A stretch of DNA of 64,000 bases from Arthrobacter sp. SLBN-122. Lineage in GTDB: Bacteria > Actinomycetota > Actinomycetes > Actinomycetales > Micrococcaceae. The stretch spans positions 1,302,001-1,366,000 of the forward strand of contig NZ_VFMS01000001.1 of assembly GCF_006715165.1 (NCBI RefSeq), given 5' to 3'. Under the pieces are notes generated by a model. The model was not told the DNA's origin. It ran no database searches and saw only the letters and a list, made by a program, of their open reading frames with translations. The position numbers and the translations under genes are program-made. Of the stretch, positions 53,424 through 62,407 are shown one piece after another (the first letter of the stretch is position 1; each line of letters begins with the position of its first letter).

Positions 53424-54302
53424 CTACCCGTCTGCCCCGGGCAGGCACACTTCCACGAGTTCCCCACTCACGCGGGTCTCGAAAACAGGCTGCCGGGAAG
53501 TGGCGGGACCGGCCTTCACTTCCCCCGTGCGCAGCGCGAAAGTGCTCCGGTGCCAGGGGCAAACTACGCACGCTTCCCCGGCTACGTCTTTGATCTTGCC
53601 TTCATGCAGCGGCCCGGACAGGTGGCTGCAGACGTCGGACAGCACGTTGACGGTGCCGCCTTCACGGTGGACCAGCAATGGAATCCCCGCGACCTCGCGC
53701 TTATGGAGGCCGCCCTCCGGCAGCTCGGTCAGCGGTGCCAGCGGATGCCAGCCGGACGGAAAACGGTGCAGGATTTCCTCGCTGTGGTTGACGCCGGCGG
53801 CCTGCCGGTATGTGAGGTGTCCGCCCAGGAAACCGCCGGCGCTGACTGTGGCAAGCCCCAGATACGCAAGTACCTTGCCGCTGCCCTGGCTGCCCCTGGC
53901 CCGCTGGACCAGTGACGCAATGTAGAGCCCGGTTGCCGTGACGTTGGCCGCTGCATGCACCAGTCCCACCCTCTGCTGCTGTGGATGCAGCTGCGTCCAG
54001 TCGGTGAGTCCGGCCAGCGCAGAGGGAAGCACACTTGCGGTACCCACACCGATCAACAACCTGGCAGCTTTCTCACCACCCGGAACGGCATCAAGGACAC
54101 CGGCCGAGAGCCAGGCGCCGATGGGGACCTGCACTGCAAGGGGGTGCACCGGGTGGCCGATGGGAACGCCATGCAGGAGGTCGCGGGCCCACTGTGGCTT
54201 GATGACCTTCTTGACGGCTTTCCGAACGCTCTTGGCCAGCGGGTCCAGCCATTCAGCTTCCTCAAGACGGGTGACAAGCTCAAGTGCAGGCAGTGGCTTC
54301 AT
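53424..54302 (-). CDS. DUF2231 membrane protein with C-terminal Rieske [2Fe-2S] domain
   Basis: A 292-residue fusion. The first 170 residues are a DUF2231 membrane domain with four hydrophobic segments and the typical HPVHPLAVQVPIGAWLSAGV opening and TDWTQLHPQQQRVGLVHAAA loop. The last 100 residues are a Rieske domain with the cluster ligands in DVCSHLSGPLHEG and VVCPWHRSTF, two Cys and two His. It likely passes electrons at the membrane, but partner and donor are unknown. The ATG at 54302 follows AAGGGGACACAC; the longer frame has no ribosome site. The gene is followed on the same strand 103 bases upstream by an ABM gene. Confidence 0.88.
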   Translation of the reverse strand: MKPLPALELVTRLEEAEWLDPLAKSVRKAVKKVIKPQWARDLLHGVPIGHPVHPLAVQVPIGAWLSAGVLDAVPGGEKAARLLIGVGTASVLPSALAGLTDWTQLHPQQQRVGLVHAAANVTATGLYIASLVQRARGSQGSGKVLAYLGLATVSAGGFLGGHLTYRQAAGVNHSEEILHRFPSGWHPLAPLTELPEGGLHKREVAGIPLLVHREGGTVNVLSDVCSHLSGPLHEGKIKDVAGEACVVCPWHRSTFALRTGEVKAGPATSRQPVFETRVSGELVEVCLPGADG

Positions 54303-54405
54303 GTGTGTCCCCTTACCCCGTTTCCAGGTATCCAGTCGATGCCCGAGAGCATAGCCCTGGATCAGGAGGGGCAACAATGGTGGGCCGGAAGTCAGGTGGC
54401 TACGG

Positions 54406-54705
54406 TCAGCGCAGGGGTGACCCCAGCACCGTGAACCGATGGCCTCCCATCTCCCCGGACAGCAGCGGCATCGCCTCGGCGATCGCGGCCCTGGTGCTGT
54501 CCAGTTCCAGCGATGCCCGGTGGGCCTCCGCCGATTCCCACAGTTCGGAAACGAAAACGGTGTCCGGCAGGTCATCGTTGATGCCCACCTCATAGAGCAG
54601 GCAGCCCGCGTCCTTCATTCCGGTCTTGGGTCGCAGCAGGATGGCCACGAGGGCGTCGCGCTGGCCGGGCTTGGTTCCAAGTACTCCCACATTGGCAAAT
54701 GTCAT
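54406..54705 (-). CDS. Putative quinol monooxygenase (YgiN/ABM family)
   Basis: A 99-residue ABM-fold protein: FANVGVLGTKPGQRDALVAI, GCLLYEVGINDDLPDTVFVS, ELWESAEAHRASLELDSTRA and a C-terminal GHRFTVLGSPLR follow the strand-helix order of YgiN-like quinol monooxygenases. This type typically protects against reactive quinones or takes part in redox balance. The start could be ATG 54705 (chosen) or ATG 54726; neither has a strong ribosome site. A distinct ABM protein occurs at 18209; the two share only the fold. It may be cotranscribed with the Rieske gene downstream. Confidence 0.85.
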   Translation of the reverse strand: MTFANVGVLGTKPGQRDALVAILLRPKTGMKDAGCLLYEVGINDDLPDTVFVSELWESAEAHRASLELDSTRAAIAEAMPLLSGEMGGHRFTVLGSPLR

Positions 54706-54822
54706 AGGGACAGTGTGCAGTACCATCCGGACAACGGTCGCGGTCCACAGCCGTACCCTCGCGGGCCCTTGAAATCTCTGCGCAAGTAGGGTAAGCCTCC
54801 CCCTAGCACAGTGTTGGACACA

Positions 54823-54876
54823 GGCGGAGGATTAAACGACCGGACTACCCCGGAAGGGTCCGGAGTCGAAGCCGCC
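54823..54876 (+). other. Structured leader-like element upstream of the secreted protein gene
   Basis: GGCGG (54823-54827) pairs with CCGCC (54872-54876), enclosing GAC-CGGAC at 54838-54845 that pairs with GTCCG and GTC at 54858-54867. The order GGCGGAGGA then nested stems recalls riboswitch leaders but matches no class firmly. It lies about 140 bases upstream of the gene at 55015. The rest of the 54706-55014 gap shows nothing else. Confidence 0.35.
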
Positions 54877-55014
54877 CGCATTTCCGGGCTGGCCGTTAAA
54901 TGGGGCGGGCAGTGGGCAGTGCCGCCACGCTGAATCAGCGAAAATGCTCATGATGTGACGGCTTTAAGGCTGCCCGCAAAGGTGAATGGCACCCTTTGAG
55001 GAGCAACGAGAAAT

Positions 55015-55569
55015 ATGTCCAACACGCAAAAAAACCACTCGACCCGGGCAAAGGTGGCCCTGGTTCCGGTTCTGTCATTAGGTATGTTCGGAGGTTTCCT
55101 GGCTCTGGCCGCACCGGCCAATGCCGAAACCAGCCGCTACGGCTGTACGGTCGACCCGCTTGATCCAGAGGACCTCAGCGGCGACAAAGTCGACTTCAGT
55201 ATTAAGGTCGATTGCAACGGCGAAAAGTCCGTCGAGATCCGCCAGTGGATCTACGAGAACGAACGAGGTCATCACCACGACGACCGCCTGGCGGAAAGGA
55301 CGGTCAGCGTGGACTTTGACCGTCATGACGACGCAACGACTATTCACTGATACGTGGATTTCGGCGACGACCATGGACGCCATGACTACGCGATGAATAA
55401 CCACGACGACTGTAAAGATCTCGAAATGGATGACCGCAAACATGACCGCAAGGTTGAAGAGGTCTACCAACTCGTCTCCTTCCGTGTTCAGAACCACGGC
55501 GGACACTGGTCCGACTGGACTGATTGGGAGGAGAGCGCCGTAGTGGAAGTGGACCATCACGGGCACTAG
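55015..55569 (+). pseudogene. Secreted His/Asp-rich protein interrupted by one in-frame TGA
   Basis: A good ribosome site (GAGGAGCAACGAGAAAT) and a signal peptide (VALVPVLSLGMFGGFLALAA, cleavage near ANA) begin a 184-codon frame. The mature protein opens ETSRYGCTVDPLDPEDLSGD and is rich in His and Asp (HHHDDRLAE, DRHDDATTIH, HDYAMNNHDDCKDLEMDD), ending VVEVDHHGH. At 55348-55350 a single TGA splits the frame after 111 residues; the same reading frame continues without further stops to 55569, followed by a perfect terminator. No homologue was recognised. Either it is a recent nonsense mutation, a sequencing error (TGG or CGA would restore it), or the TGA is read through. The two cysteines and clustered His could bind metal. 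Confidence 0.7.
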
Positions 55570-55592
55570 TCCCTAGTCGCCCGCACCCACAA

Positions 55593-55629
55593 AGTAAGGA
55601 GCCAGGGCCGGCGCCCCTGGCTCCTTACT
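55593..55629. terminator. Strong bidirectional terminator
   Basis: A perfect 15-bp stem (AGTAAGGAGCCAGGG at 55593-55607 with 55615-55629) around a 7-base loop lies between two convergent genes. Confidence 0.88.
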
Positions 55630-55641
55630 GCTCTTGCCGCT

Positions 55642-56661
55642 TCACTCCGCGGCGCCCAGGCTTCCGCCATGCACGACGGCGCCACTCGCCGTCGTGTCTT
55701 CCTTCAGCATCCAGCCCACGCGCTTGACCGTCCGCAGCATCACCGCGCTCTCCACGATCTCAATGCCGGGCACCTTCTGCTGCAGCGCCAGCTCGGCGGA
55801 CATGACGTCGGCGAGCGTGTGCAGCCACATGATGATCACGAAGTTGGTGGGCCCTGTGGTGGAGGCGCTCAGCCGGACATTGCTGATGGTGCGGATCCCG
55901 GCGGCAGCCGCCTCATGCTGCCCCGCCGGTACGTTGACGAACCACTGGCACGTCACCGGGAAGGACGAGTACCGCTGGGCGATTTCGCAGCGGAACGACA
56001 GAATGCCGCTTGCCAGCACCCGGTTCAGCTGGCGCTGCACCGTTGCCGGATGACGGCCAAGGGAGCGGGCGATGTCGGCAGCCGTTGCGCGTCCGTCCCT
56101 GGCAAGGAACGGCAGCAGGTCGAGGTGGCTTTGCGGAAGTTGCGCCGGCTGAACGGAGGCCGGACCAGCCGGGGCGGCAAGCGTCCGGAGCGTGGCCAGC
56201 TGTGAACGGCTCAGGACATTCAGCCGCCAGTCGTCACCGCTGCTGTGCAGCCGGGTACAGAGGGCCACCTGGTATTTGGTGAGCCCCTCAACTGCCTTCA
56301 GGCGCCTGACGACCTTGTCGCTGAACTCCTCCAGTGACCGCGTAATCACCGTCAGCATCAGGTCGCGGTTGCTGGCCGCCTCCTCCACGGTGATGATTTC
56401 CGGAACGGCGGCCAGTTCCGCCGTGACACTGTCCCGCCGGTTCATCTCGCAGTCCACCGCCACGTAGGCAAGGAGCATCTGCTTCGGGTCGCCCGCGAGG
56501 TGTGCCGTCACCCATGCGGCGCCGCTGGCGGCAAGCCGTTCCCAGCGGGCTGCCAGCGTGGTGGCATGCACATCCAGCACCTTGGCAGCATCCGCCCAGC
56601 CGAGGCGCGGCGCGGCCTGCAGGACCTGGATCAGGGCAAGATCATCCTCGCTGAGCTCCAT
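55642..56661 (-). CDS. Double-domain Lrp/AsnC-family regulator
   Basis: A 339-residue protein made of two Lrp-like halves. The first half starts MELSEDDLALIQVLQAAPRL with a helix-turn-helix (DAAKVLDVHATTLAARWERL) and a RAM-like domain (LAYVAVDCEMNRRDSVTAEL, VPEIITVEEAASNRDLMLTV). The second half has its own helix-turn-helix, PFLARDGRATAADIARSLGR and HPATVQRQLNRVLASGILSF, and a second RAM-like part (NVRLSASTTGPTNFVIIMWL). Lrp doublets occur in actinobacteria and probably act as dimers of what is normally a dimer. The ATG at 56661 follows AAAGGAAGCGAAA. It is divergent from the M20 amidohydrolase and MHS transporter genes, which it likely controls. Confidence 0.9.
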   Translation of the reverse strand: MELSEDDLALIQVLQAAPRLGWADAAKVLDVHATTLAARWERLAASGAAWVTAHLAGDPKQMLLAYVAVDCEMNRRDSVTAELAAVPEIITVEEAASNRDLMLTVITRSLEEFSDKVVRRLKAVEGLTKYQVALCTRLHSSGDDWRLNVLSRSQLATLRTLAAPAGPASVQPAQLPQSHLDLLPFLARDGRATAADIARSLGRHPATVQRQLNRVLASGILSFRCEIAQRYSSFPVTCQWFVNVPAGQHEAAAAGIRTISNVRLSASTTGPTNFVIIMWLHTLADVMSAELALQQKVPGIEIVESAVMLRTVKRVGWMLKEDTTASGAVVHGGSLGAAE

Positions 56662-56798
56662 TTTCGCTTCCTTTGCTTATTTATGAATCCTGCCCTGAAA
56701 CAGCATATTTTGAATACTTCCTGCGCTTTCGCTACATGTGAACCACGCCACTTCAGAATAGTCCCCAAGCCCCGATGCCCATTTCCAAGGAGTGACAC

Positions 56799-58043
56799 GT
56801 GCCCATAACCGATGACGCCAAGGACCTGCAGGAAGACCTCACCAGGCTCCGCCACGACCTGCACCGGCAGCCGGAAATCGGCCTTCACCTCCCCCGCACC
56901 CAGGAACGGGTCCTTCAGGCGCTGGACGGACTTCCGTACGAGATCACCCTGGGCAAGGACACGACGTCAGTCACTGCGGTCCTGCGCGGCGGGCACCCGG
57001 ACGCCGGGAAGCAGGAGGCTGCAGGGGACACGACGGCCCGCCCGGCCGTCCTGCTCCGCGCCGACATGGACGGCCTCCCCGTCCAGGAAAAGACCGGCGT
57101 GGACTTCACCTCGCAAGCCGAGGGTGCCATGCACGCCTGTGGCCATGACCTTCACACTTCCATGCTCGCCGGCGCCGCCACCCTCCTTGCAGAGAAGAGG
57201 CACCAGCTGCACGGCGATGTGGTCCTCATGTTCCAGCCGGGTGAGGAAGGCTTCGACGGTGCCAGCTACATGCTGCGCGAAGGCGTCCTCGACGCTGCCG
57301 GACCCCGCGTCCAGGCGGCCTACGGCATGCACGTGTTCTCCTCGCTCGAGCCGCACGGCACCTTCTGCACCAAGCCCGGCGTCATGCTCAGCGCCTCGGA
57401 CGGCCTGGAAGTCACGGTGCTTGGCGCCGGCGGCCACGGCTCGGCCCCGCATTCAGCGAAGGATCCCGTCACGGTGGCCGCTGAAATGGTGACGGCCCTG
57501 CAGGTGATGGTCACCAGGCAGTTCAACATGTTCGATCCCGTGGTCCTGTCCGTGGGTGTCCTCCACGCCGGCACCAAGCGGAACGTCATCCCGGAGTCGG
57601 CCCGCATCGAGGCCACCATCCGGACGTTCTCCGAAGCATCGCGCCTGAAGATGATGGAGGCCGTGCCGCGCCTGCTCAAGGGAATCGCGGCCGCGCACGG
57701 GGTGGAGGCCGCCGTCGACTACCTGCAGGAATACCCCCTCACCATCACCAACGAGGACGAAACCCACACCGCCGAAAAGGTGATCAGCGAACTCTTCGGC
57801 GAGCGCCGCCTCTCGCGCTGGGCCACTCCCCTCAGCGGCTCGGAAGATTTCTCCCGGGTCCTCGAGGAGGTGCCCGGCACGTTCGTGGGGCTCAGCGCCG
57901 TCGCTCCGGGCGGCGATCCGGCAACCTCGCCGTTCAACCACTCACCGTACGCAACGTTCGACGACGGCGTGCTGGCTGACGGGGCCGCCCTCTATGCGGA
58001 ACTCGCCATCTCCCGGCTGGCCGCACTTTCACAGCCCGCCTAA
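56799..58043 (+). CDS. M20-family amidohydrolase (hippurate hydrolase/N-acyl amino acid type)
   Basis: A 414-residue zinc amidohydrolase: RHDLHRQPEIGLHLPRTQER at the start, VLLRADMDGLPVQEKTGVDF, the metal ligands in MHACGHDLHTSMLAGAA and the catalytic Glu pair in FQPGEEGFDGASYML, with GAGGHGSAPHSAKDPVTVAA in the dimerisation domain. Members hydrolyse hippurate, indole-3-acetyl amino acids or other N-acyl amino acids. The GTG at 56799 follows AAGGAGTGACAC. The next gene, 56 bases on, is an MHS-family symporter, so import and hydrolysis of an acylated amino acid is likely. The divergent Lrp-type doublet is the probable regulator. Confidence 0.93.
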   Translation: MPITDDAKDLQEDLTRLRHDLHRQPEIGLHLPRTQERVLQALDGLPYEITLGKDTTSVTAVLRGGHPDAGKQEAAGDTTARPAVLLRADMDGLPVQEKTGVDFTSQAEGAMHACGHDLHTSMLAGAATLLAEKRHQLHGDVVLMFQPGEEGFDGASYMLREGVLDAAGPRVQAAYGMHVFSSLEPHGTFCTKPGVMLSASDGLEVTVLGAGGHGSAPHSAKDPVTVAAEMVTALQVMVTRQFNMFDPVVLSVGVLHAGTKRNVIPESARIEATIRTFSEASRLKMMEAVPRLLKGIAAAHGVEAAVDYLQEYPLTITNEDETHTAEKVISELFGERRLSRWATPLSGSEDFSRVLEEVPGTFVGLSAVAPGGDPATSPFNHSPYATFDDGVLADGAALYAELAISRLAALSQPA

Positions 58044-58099
58044 GGCCGGCAGCAGCTCCACCGGCATCCCCCCAGACCCAACCGACCAGGAAGAAAACC

Positions 58100-59389
58100 A
58101 TGTCCGTTGCAGCAACCAAGGCACAGACTGGACGCATGTCCACCGTCAAAACCGTCATCGGCACCGGCATCGGCAACGCCGTTGAGTGGTACGACTGGGC
58201 CATCTACGCCACGTTCACCCCCTTCATCGCCAGCCAGCTGTTCAGCAAGGCGGACCCCGCGTCGGCCGTCCTGTCCACCCTGGCGATCTTCGCCGTCGGC
58301 TTCGTCGCCCGGCCGTTCGGCGGCTTCCTCTTCGGCTGGATCGGCGACCGCGTGGGCCGGAAGACGTCGATGACCCTCGCCGTCGGCCTCGCCTCACTGG
58401 GCAGCCTGATGATCGGCGTCGCCCCCACCTTCGCCAGCGTCGGGGCGTTCGCCTCCCTGATGTTGCTGGTGGCACGGCTGGTGCAGGGCCTGGCGCACGG
58501 CGGTGAGCTGCCATCGTCGCAAACGTACCTGTCCGAGATGGCCCCCAAGGAGCACCGCGGTTTCTGGGCCACCCTGATTTACACCTCCGGGACCGTGGGC
58601 ATCCTCTTCGGCACCCTGCTGGGCGCCGTCCTGAACATGAGCCTGAGCACCGAAGCGATGAACGCGTGGGGCTGGCGGATCCCGTTCCTGATTGGCGCCG
58701 CCATGGGCCTTTATGCGCTGATCATGCGGTCGCGGCTGCACGAAACCGAGGCCTTTGAAGGTGAAGCCACCTCGGAACGGCGCGCCCCGATCTGGCCGCA
58801 GATCGTCCGCTACCGCAAGCAGGCGCTGCAGGTCATCGGACTGACGGTGGGCCTGACGGTGATCTACTACATCTGGGGCGTGGTGGCCCCGAGCTACGCC
58901 ACCACTGCCCTGAAGATCGACCGCGGCGAGGCGCTGTGGGCCGGCGTCATTGCCAACATCGTATTCATCGCCGCCCTGCCGGTGTGGGGCAAGCTCTCGG
59001 ACCGGATCGGCCGCAAGAAGGTTCTCTGGGCCGGCGCCATCGGCTCCGCCGTCATGCACTTCCCCATGACCTGGCTGCTGAAGGATTCCGCCTGGCAGCT
59101 GGCGGTCAGCATGTCCGTGATGCTCGTCTTCATTGCCGCGAGCGCCGCCATCGTCCCGGCCGTGTACGCAGAGTTGTTCCCGACGTCGATCCGCACCGTT
59201 GGCGTGGGCGTCCCGTACTCCATCTGCGTGGCCGTGTTCGGCGGCACCGCGCCCTACCTGCAGCAGTGGCTCGGGTCCTCGCTGGGTGCCCCGCAGGTGT
59301 TCAACGTCTACGCCGTGCTGCTGCTGGTGGTCAGCGCCGCGTTCGTCTTCAGCATCCCGGAGACCAGGGGCAAGGACCTGACGCACTAG
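58100..59389 (+). CDS. MFS transporter, MHS (metabolite:H+ symporter) family
   Basis: A 429-residue carrier with about twelve hydrophobic segments. The N-terminal IGTGIGNAVEWYDWAIYATF and the loop GFVARPFGGFLFGWIGDRVG, with RKTSM after it (the MFS GDxxGR/K motif), are typical of the MHS branch, as are ARLVQGLAHGGELPSSQTYL and the C-terminal FSIPETRGKDL. Such symporters import organic acids, aromatic acids or osmolytes with protons. With the M20 amidohydrolase 56 bases upstream it probably brings in that enzyme's substrate. A clean terminator follows. Confidence 0.94.
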   Translation: MSVAATKAQTGRMSTVKTVIGTGIGNAVEWYDWAIYATFTPFIASQLFSKADPASAVLSTLAIFAVGFVARPFGGFLFGWIGDRVGRKTSMTLAVGLASLGSLMIGVAPTFASVGAFASLMLLVARLVQGLAHGGELPSSQTYLSEMAPKEHRGFWATLIYTSGTVGILFGTLLGAVLNMSLSTEAMNAWGWRIPFLIGAAMGLYALIMRSRLHETEAFEGEATSERRAPIWPQIVRYRKQALQVIGLTVGLTVIYYIWGVVAPSYATTALKIDRGEALWAGVIANIVFIAALPVWGKLSDRIGRKKVLWAGAIGSAVMHFPMTWLLKDSAWQLAVSMSVMLVFIAASAAIVPAVYAELFPTSIRTVGVGVPYSICVAVFGGTAPYLQQWLGSSLGAPQVFNVYAVLLLVVSAAFVFSIPETRGKDLTH

Positions 59390-59405
59390 CCGCCCGTACT
59401 GGCAG

Positions 59406-59441
59406 AAGGGTCCCCGGCGCAGTTGAGCGCCGGGGACCCTT
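59406..59441. terminator. Terminator after the MHS transporter
   Basis: A perfect 15-bp stem (AAGGGTCCCCGGCGC at 59406-59420 with 59427-59441) around AGTTGA is followed by TTTCTGC. It serves two convergent genes. Confidence 0.9.
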
Positions 59442-59470
59442 TTCTGCATTTGTGTTGCGGGCTGCCGCCG

Positions 59471-60214
59471 TCAGTGGGCGCCGATCTTCAGTGCCTGCTT
59501 CACCGCGGCTTCCGCCCCCTGCTTCCAGGGCTCGCCGTGCCCGGGCAGCAGCGTGGTGGCTCCTGTGGCGGCGATGGCCTCGAGGGATGCCAGCGCCTGT
59601 CCTGTGTCCTTGGTGGCGGCGGAGGCCACGATCTGCGCACCGGCCTTTCCGGTGTAGGGGTCCAAGGTCACCAGGGCGTCGCCGGTGAGGAGGACGCCCC
59701 GGTCCGGGAGGTGGAGGATGCAGTGCCCGTCCGTGTGGCCGGGAGTATGGACGACGGCGGGACGGCCAGTCAGTCCGTCCGCGACCCCGGTGCCCAGCGG
59801 CTGTGTGTCGGAGATGCCCTTGACGGCCAGGGCACCTGCCGCTGCCATGCTGCCGAGCCGCGGCAGCGATTTGGGGTGGGTGAACGGGTAGAGGAACCTG
59901 TTCCGTTGTGGCTTGTAGCGGTAGGGATGCGCCGCGAGCCTGGCATCTCCCTGATGTACCAGCACCGGGATTCCCCACTGCCGGTGGGCCCGCAGCGCGA
60001 ATCCCACGTGGTCGAAGTGGCCGTGCGTGAGGACCAAGGCCTTGACGTCCTGCGGGCGCCGGTTCCGTTCCTCAAGGAGCTGGGTGAGCATGGGCCACAT
60101 GGTGGGCAGGCCCGCGTCCACCAGGGTCACGCCGTGGTCGTCCTCGATCACATAGCAGTTGACGTTGGCGTGGGTAATCAGGTGAACGCCGTCTGCGACG
60201 CTGGGAATGATCAT
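59471..60214 (-). CDS. MBL-fold metallo-hydrolase
   Basis: A 247-residue metallo-beta-lactamase-fold protein: DDHGVTLVDAGLPTMWPMLT, the zinc motif in ALVLTHGHFDHVGFALRAHR, further ligands in VHTPGHTDGHCILHL, GVLLTGDALVTLD and TTLLPGHGEPWKQGAE. It is close in layout to the MBL protein at 51767. The substrate is unknown. The ATG at 60214 (MIIPSVADGVHL) follows AAGGAGCCCCCGGCA-like sequence. It stands alone, with 127 bases to the LacI-type gene upstream on the same strand. Confidence 0.9.
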   Translation of the reverse strand: MIIPSVADGVHLITHANVNCYVIEDDHGVTLVDAGLPTMWPMLTQLLEERNRRPQDVKALVLTHGHFDHVGFALRAHRQWGIPVLVHQGDARLAAHPYRYKPQRNRFLYPFTHPKSLPRLGSMAAAGALAVKGISDTQPLGTGVADGLTGRPAVVHTPGHTDGHCILHLPDRGVLLTGDALVTLDPYTGKAGAQIVASAATKDTGQALASLEAIAATGATTLLPGHGEPWKQGAEAAVKQALKIGAH

Positions 60215-60341
60215 TGCCGGGGGCTCCTTCAGGCGGGCTGCTTGGTCACTGTCCCCTGGACGTACCCAGCAACAGGCAGACTGAAGCCTCGGCCGGACAC
60301 TTGTCCTGTCCCATGTGTCCCAACCCCGGTGGTGCCGAGGG

Positions 60342-61385
60342 CTAGTGCCGGGGAGGCCCGATGGAAGAGCGGCTCACCAGCGGGCAACCCAGAATGGTCG
60401 GGCGAACCGCCGTTTGGGGCAGGTCGGATTTGCCCTCTATCGCATCAATCAGATGCTCTGTGGCCCAGGCTCCCATGGCATAGTGCGGCAAGGCCACGGT
60501 GGTCAGGCCCGGATGGAGATTGGCGGCAATCAGTTCCTGGTCGTCGAAGCCGACGACTGAAAGGTCGGCGGGGATGGAGAGCCCCAGCTCGGCGGCGGCG
60601 CGGTAGGCTCCCATTGCCATGCGGTCGTTGTAGCAGAACAGGCCAGTGGGCGGCTCCTCCCCCGCGAGGACCCGCAGCGCCGCCTCATAGCCGCCCTGTG
60701 CATCGGAGGCTGCGGACTCGACAGGTGCCGCGTCGCCGTCGAGCCCTGCTTCAGTCAGGGTGGCGCGGAAGGCCTGAAGCCGCTGGCGGGTTGAGGGTAC
60801 GTCCGTGGTGTTGTTGATGAAACCGATCCGGGTATGGCCGGCCTCAAGGAGCGCTTGCACTGCAACGCGGGCACCCCCTGCTTCGTCCGGGATGACGGCG
60901 ACGATGCCACCGTCGGCCGCTACGGAGTCGACCAGGATGGAGGGCACGCTGCCGAGGTTTGGCGGCAGCTCAACGCTGCGGTGGTACATGGTGGCGTAGA
61001 GGATTCCGTCCACCCGGCGCTCCAGGAGGGCCTCGACGTCGGCCTGCCGGGATTCCAGGCTGGCCGAGCCGGACGTGTTGATGACCATGAGGTTGTACCC
61101 GCCCGCCCTCGCAGCTTCATCAGCGCCCATGATGATCCTTCCGGCATGGGGCGTGGTGGCGATGTCCTCGCTGAGCAGGCCCAGCATCCCGGTCCTTTGG
61201 GTGCGGAGGGCCTGGGCCAGACGGTTGGGCCCATAACCCAACTGTTCCGCGGCGGACCGCACCTTATTCCGGGTTTCCTGACTTACCCTGGCGTAAGAGA
61301 CCTCGTTGAGGACGTGTGAAACGGTGGTGGCGGACACGCCGGCGGCCACGGCCACGTCCTTGATGCCAATATTCCTGTTGCTCAT
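60342..61385 (-). CDS. LacI-family transcriptional regulator
   Basis: A 347-residue repressor. The headpiece is NIGIKDVAVAAGVSATTVSH with VLNEVSYARVSQETRNKV and the hinge AEQLGYGPNRLAQALRTQRT. The periplasmic-binding-like effector domain follows (MLGLLSEDIATTPHAGRIIM, GFINNTTDVPSTRQRLQAFR, TGLFCYNDRMAMGAYRAAAE, LSVVGFDDQELIAANLHPGL). Its target cannot be told: no transporter or sugar enzyme gene adjoins it. LacI-type palindromes exist elsewhere in the window (1885-2087 and 27961), but assigning them to this regulator would be a guess. Confidence 0.94.
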   Translation of the reverse strand: MSNRNIGIKDVAVAAGVSATTVSHVLNEVSYARVSQETRNKVRSAAEQLGYGPNRLAQALRTQRTGMLGLLSEDIATTPHAGRIIMGADEAARAGGYNLMVINTSGSASLESRQADVEALLERRVDGILYATMYHRSVELPPNLGSVPSILVDSVAADGGIVAVIPDEAGGARVAVQALLEAGHTRIGFINNTTDVPSTRQRLQAFRATLTEAGLDGDAAPVESAASDAQGGYEAALRVLAGEEPPTGLFCYNDRMAMGAYRAAAELGLSIPADLSVVGFDDQELIAANLHPGLTTVALPHYAMGAWATEHLIDAIEGKSDLPQTAVRPTILGCPLVSRSSIGPPRH

Positions 61386-61469
61386 CCGTCTCGGACGTCC
61401 TCATGTTTGGATGCTGCCGCGGGGGTTACCAGTAGGCTACTCGCTACTTTGTCCCGCGCCTGGCGGCGC

Positions 61470-62342
61470 TCAGGCAGCAACCGGCAGTACCAGGAGGTAC
61501 CCCGCGGAAAGGCTGCTGCTCCAGCGGCGCGGCTCACGGACCACGAACTGCCTGGCCAGCTCCTCCGGCGTGAGCAGGCTGTTGGGGACAGGCGACGGTC
61601 CCCACTGTCCGCTGCCGTACGGGTACAGCGGGTCCAGGACATGGACGCCGGTCACGGCGAAGTCAGGGAACTGCCGGGGGTCGCCGAGGGATTCGAATCC
61701 GCTCATCACCCAGGCATGGCGCCCGCTCCACATCACCAGCCCTACCGGCCTGCCCGTGTCAGTAATAGCGCGGGCCGCCGTCCGAACCGCCTCGCCATAG
61801 TCGGCAATGCTCACCACGCGGTAAGGCCCCATCCCCGATTCCGTCAGCACCTGCGCCCAGCCGAACGGGTTGGCGCCATTGAACGAGTCGGAGGAGCGGG
61901 CGCGGGCCATCTCCCACAATTGACCCTGCTGCGTGGAGTCGGCCCAGGTGCCGCCGCCTGTGTCATCAATGAGGTTGTGGGCCATCTGGATGCTCGCCGC
62001 CACGCACCAGTCGAATGTGTACTGCGGAACAAAGTCCCCCTCCCGGTACAGGTTCAGGGCGAACGGCTGTGGCACTGGCGCAGGGGCCGGGGCAGCGACG
62101 GGCGCCTGGGCTGGGACCGGTGCCGGAATTGGCGTCGCGGACTCGACGGGAGCCGCGGGCGCAGCCAGGGCAGTACCCCCGGACGCGTCTTCAGGCGAAC
62201 CTGCCTCAACGGAGGAACCCGCCGAGGCGGCGGGAGCGGGAGTGGCGGCGCCCTCCTGCAATCCGGCCACGGGAACGCAGGCGGTAAGGAATCCGGCCAG
62301 GGCAACGAGCCAGGCCACAAGGCGCAGACGGGCACCGGTCAT
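61470..62342 (-). CDS. Lipoprotein with C39-like peptidase fold
   Basis: A 290-residue exported protein. The signal MTGARLRLVAWLVALAGFLT ends in TAC, giving an LTAC lipobox. A long Ala/Pro/Ser-rich linker of about 65 residues follows. The folded part starts near FALNLYREGDFVPQYTFDWC, with CVAASIQMAHNLI (a nucleophile-like Cys followed by a helix), and continues to VGLVMWSGRHAWVMSGFESL, where the His could be the catalytic base. The Cys ... His pair fits the papain-like C39 family. No peptide substrate can be named. The ATG at 62342 has only a weak ribosome site. It diverges from the hyi gene. Confidence 0.8.
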   Translation of the reverse strand: MTGARLRLVAWLVALAGFLTACVPVAGLQEGAATPAPAASAGSSVEAGSPEDASGGTALAAPAAPVESATPIPAPVPAQAPVAAPAPAPVPQPFALNLYREGDFVPQYTFDWCVAASIQMAHNLIDDTGGGTWADSTQQGQLWEMARARSSDSFNGANPFGWAQVLTESGMGPYRVVSIADYGEAVRTAARAITDTGRPVGLVMWSGRHAWVMSGFESLGDPRQFPDFAVTGVHVLDPLYPYGSGQWGPSPVPNSLLTPEELARQFVVREPRRWSSSLSAGYLLVLPVAA

Positions 62343-62407
62343 GATCGCTCGTATCCATTCCTGTTGAGCTGGCTTACCTCATACCAGTCTCCTGCCACTG
62401 GCTCCCC

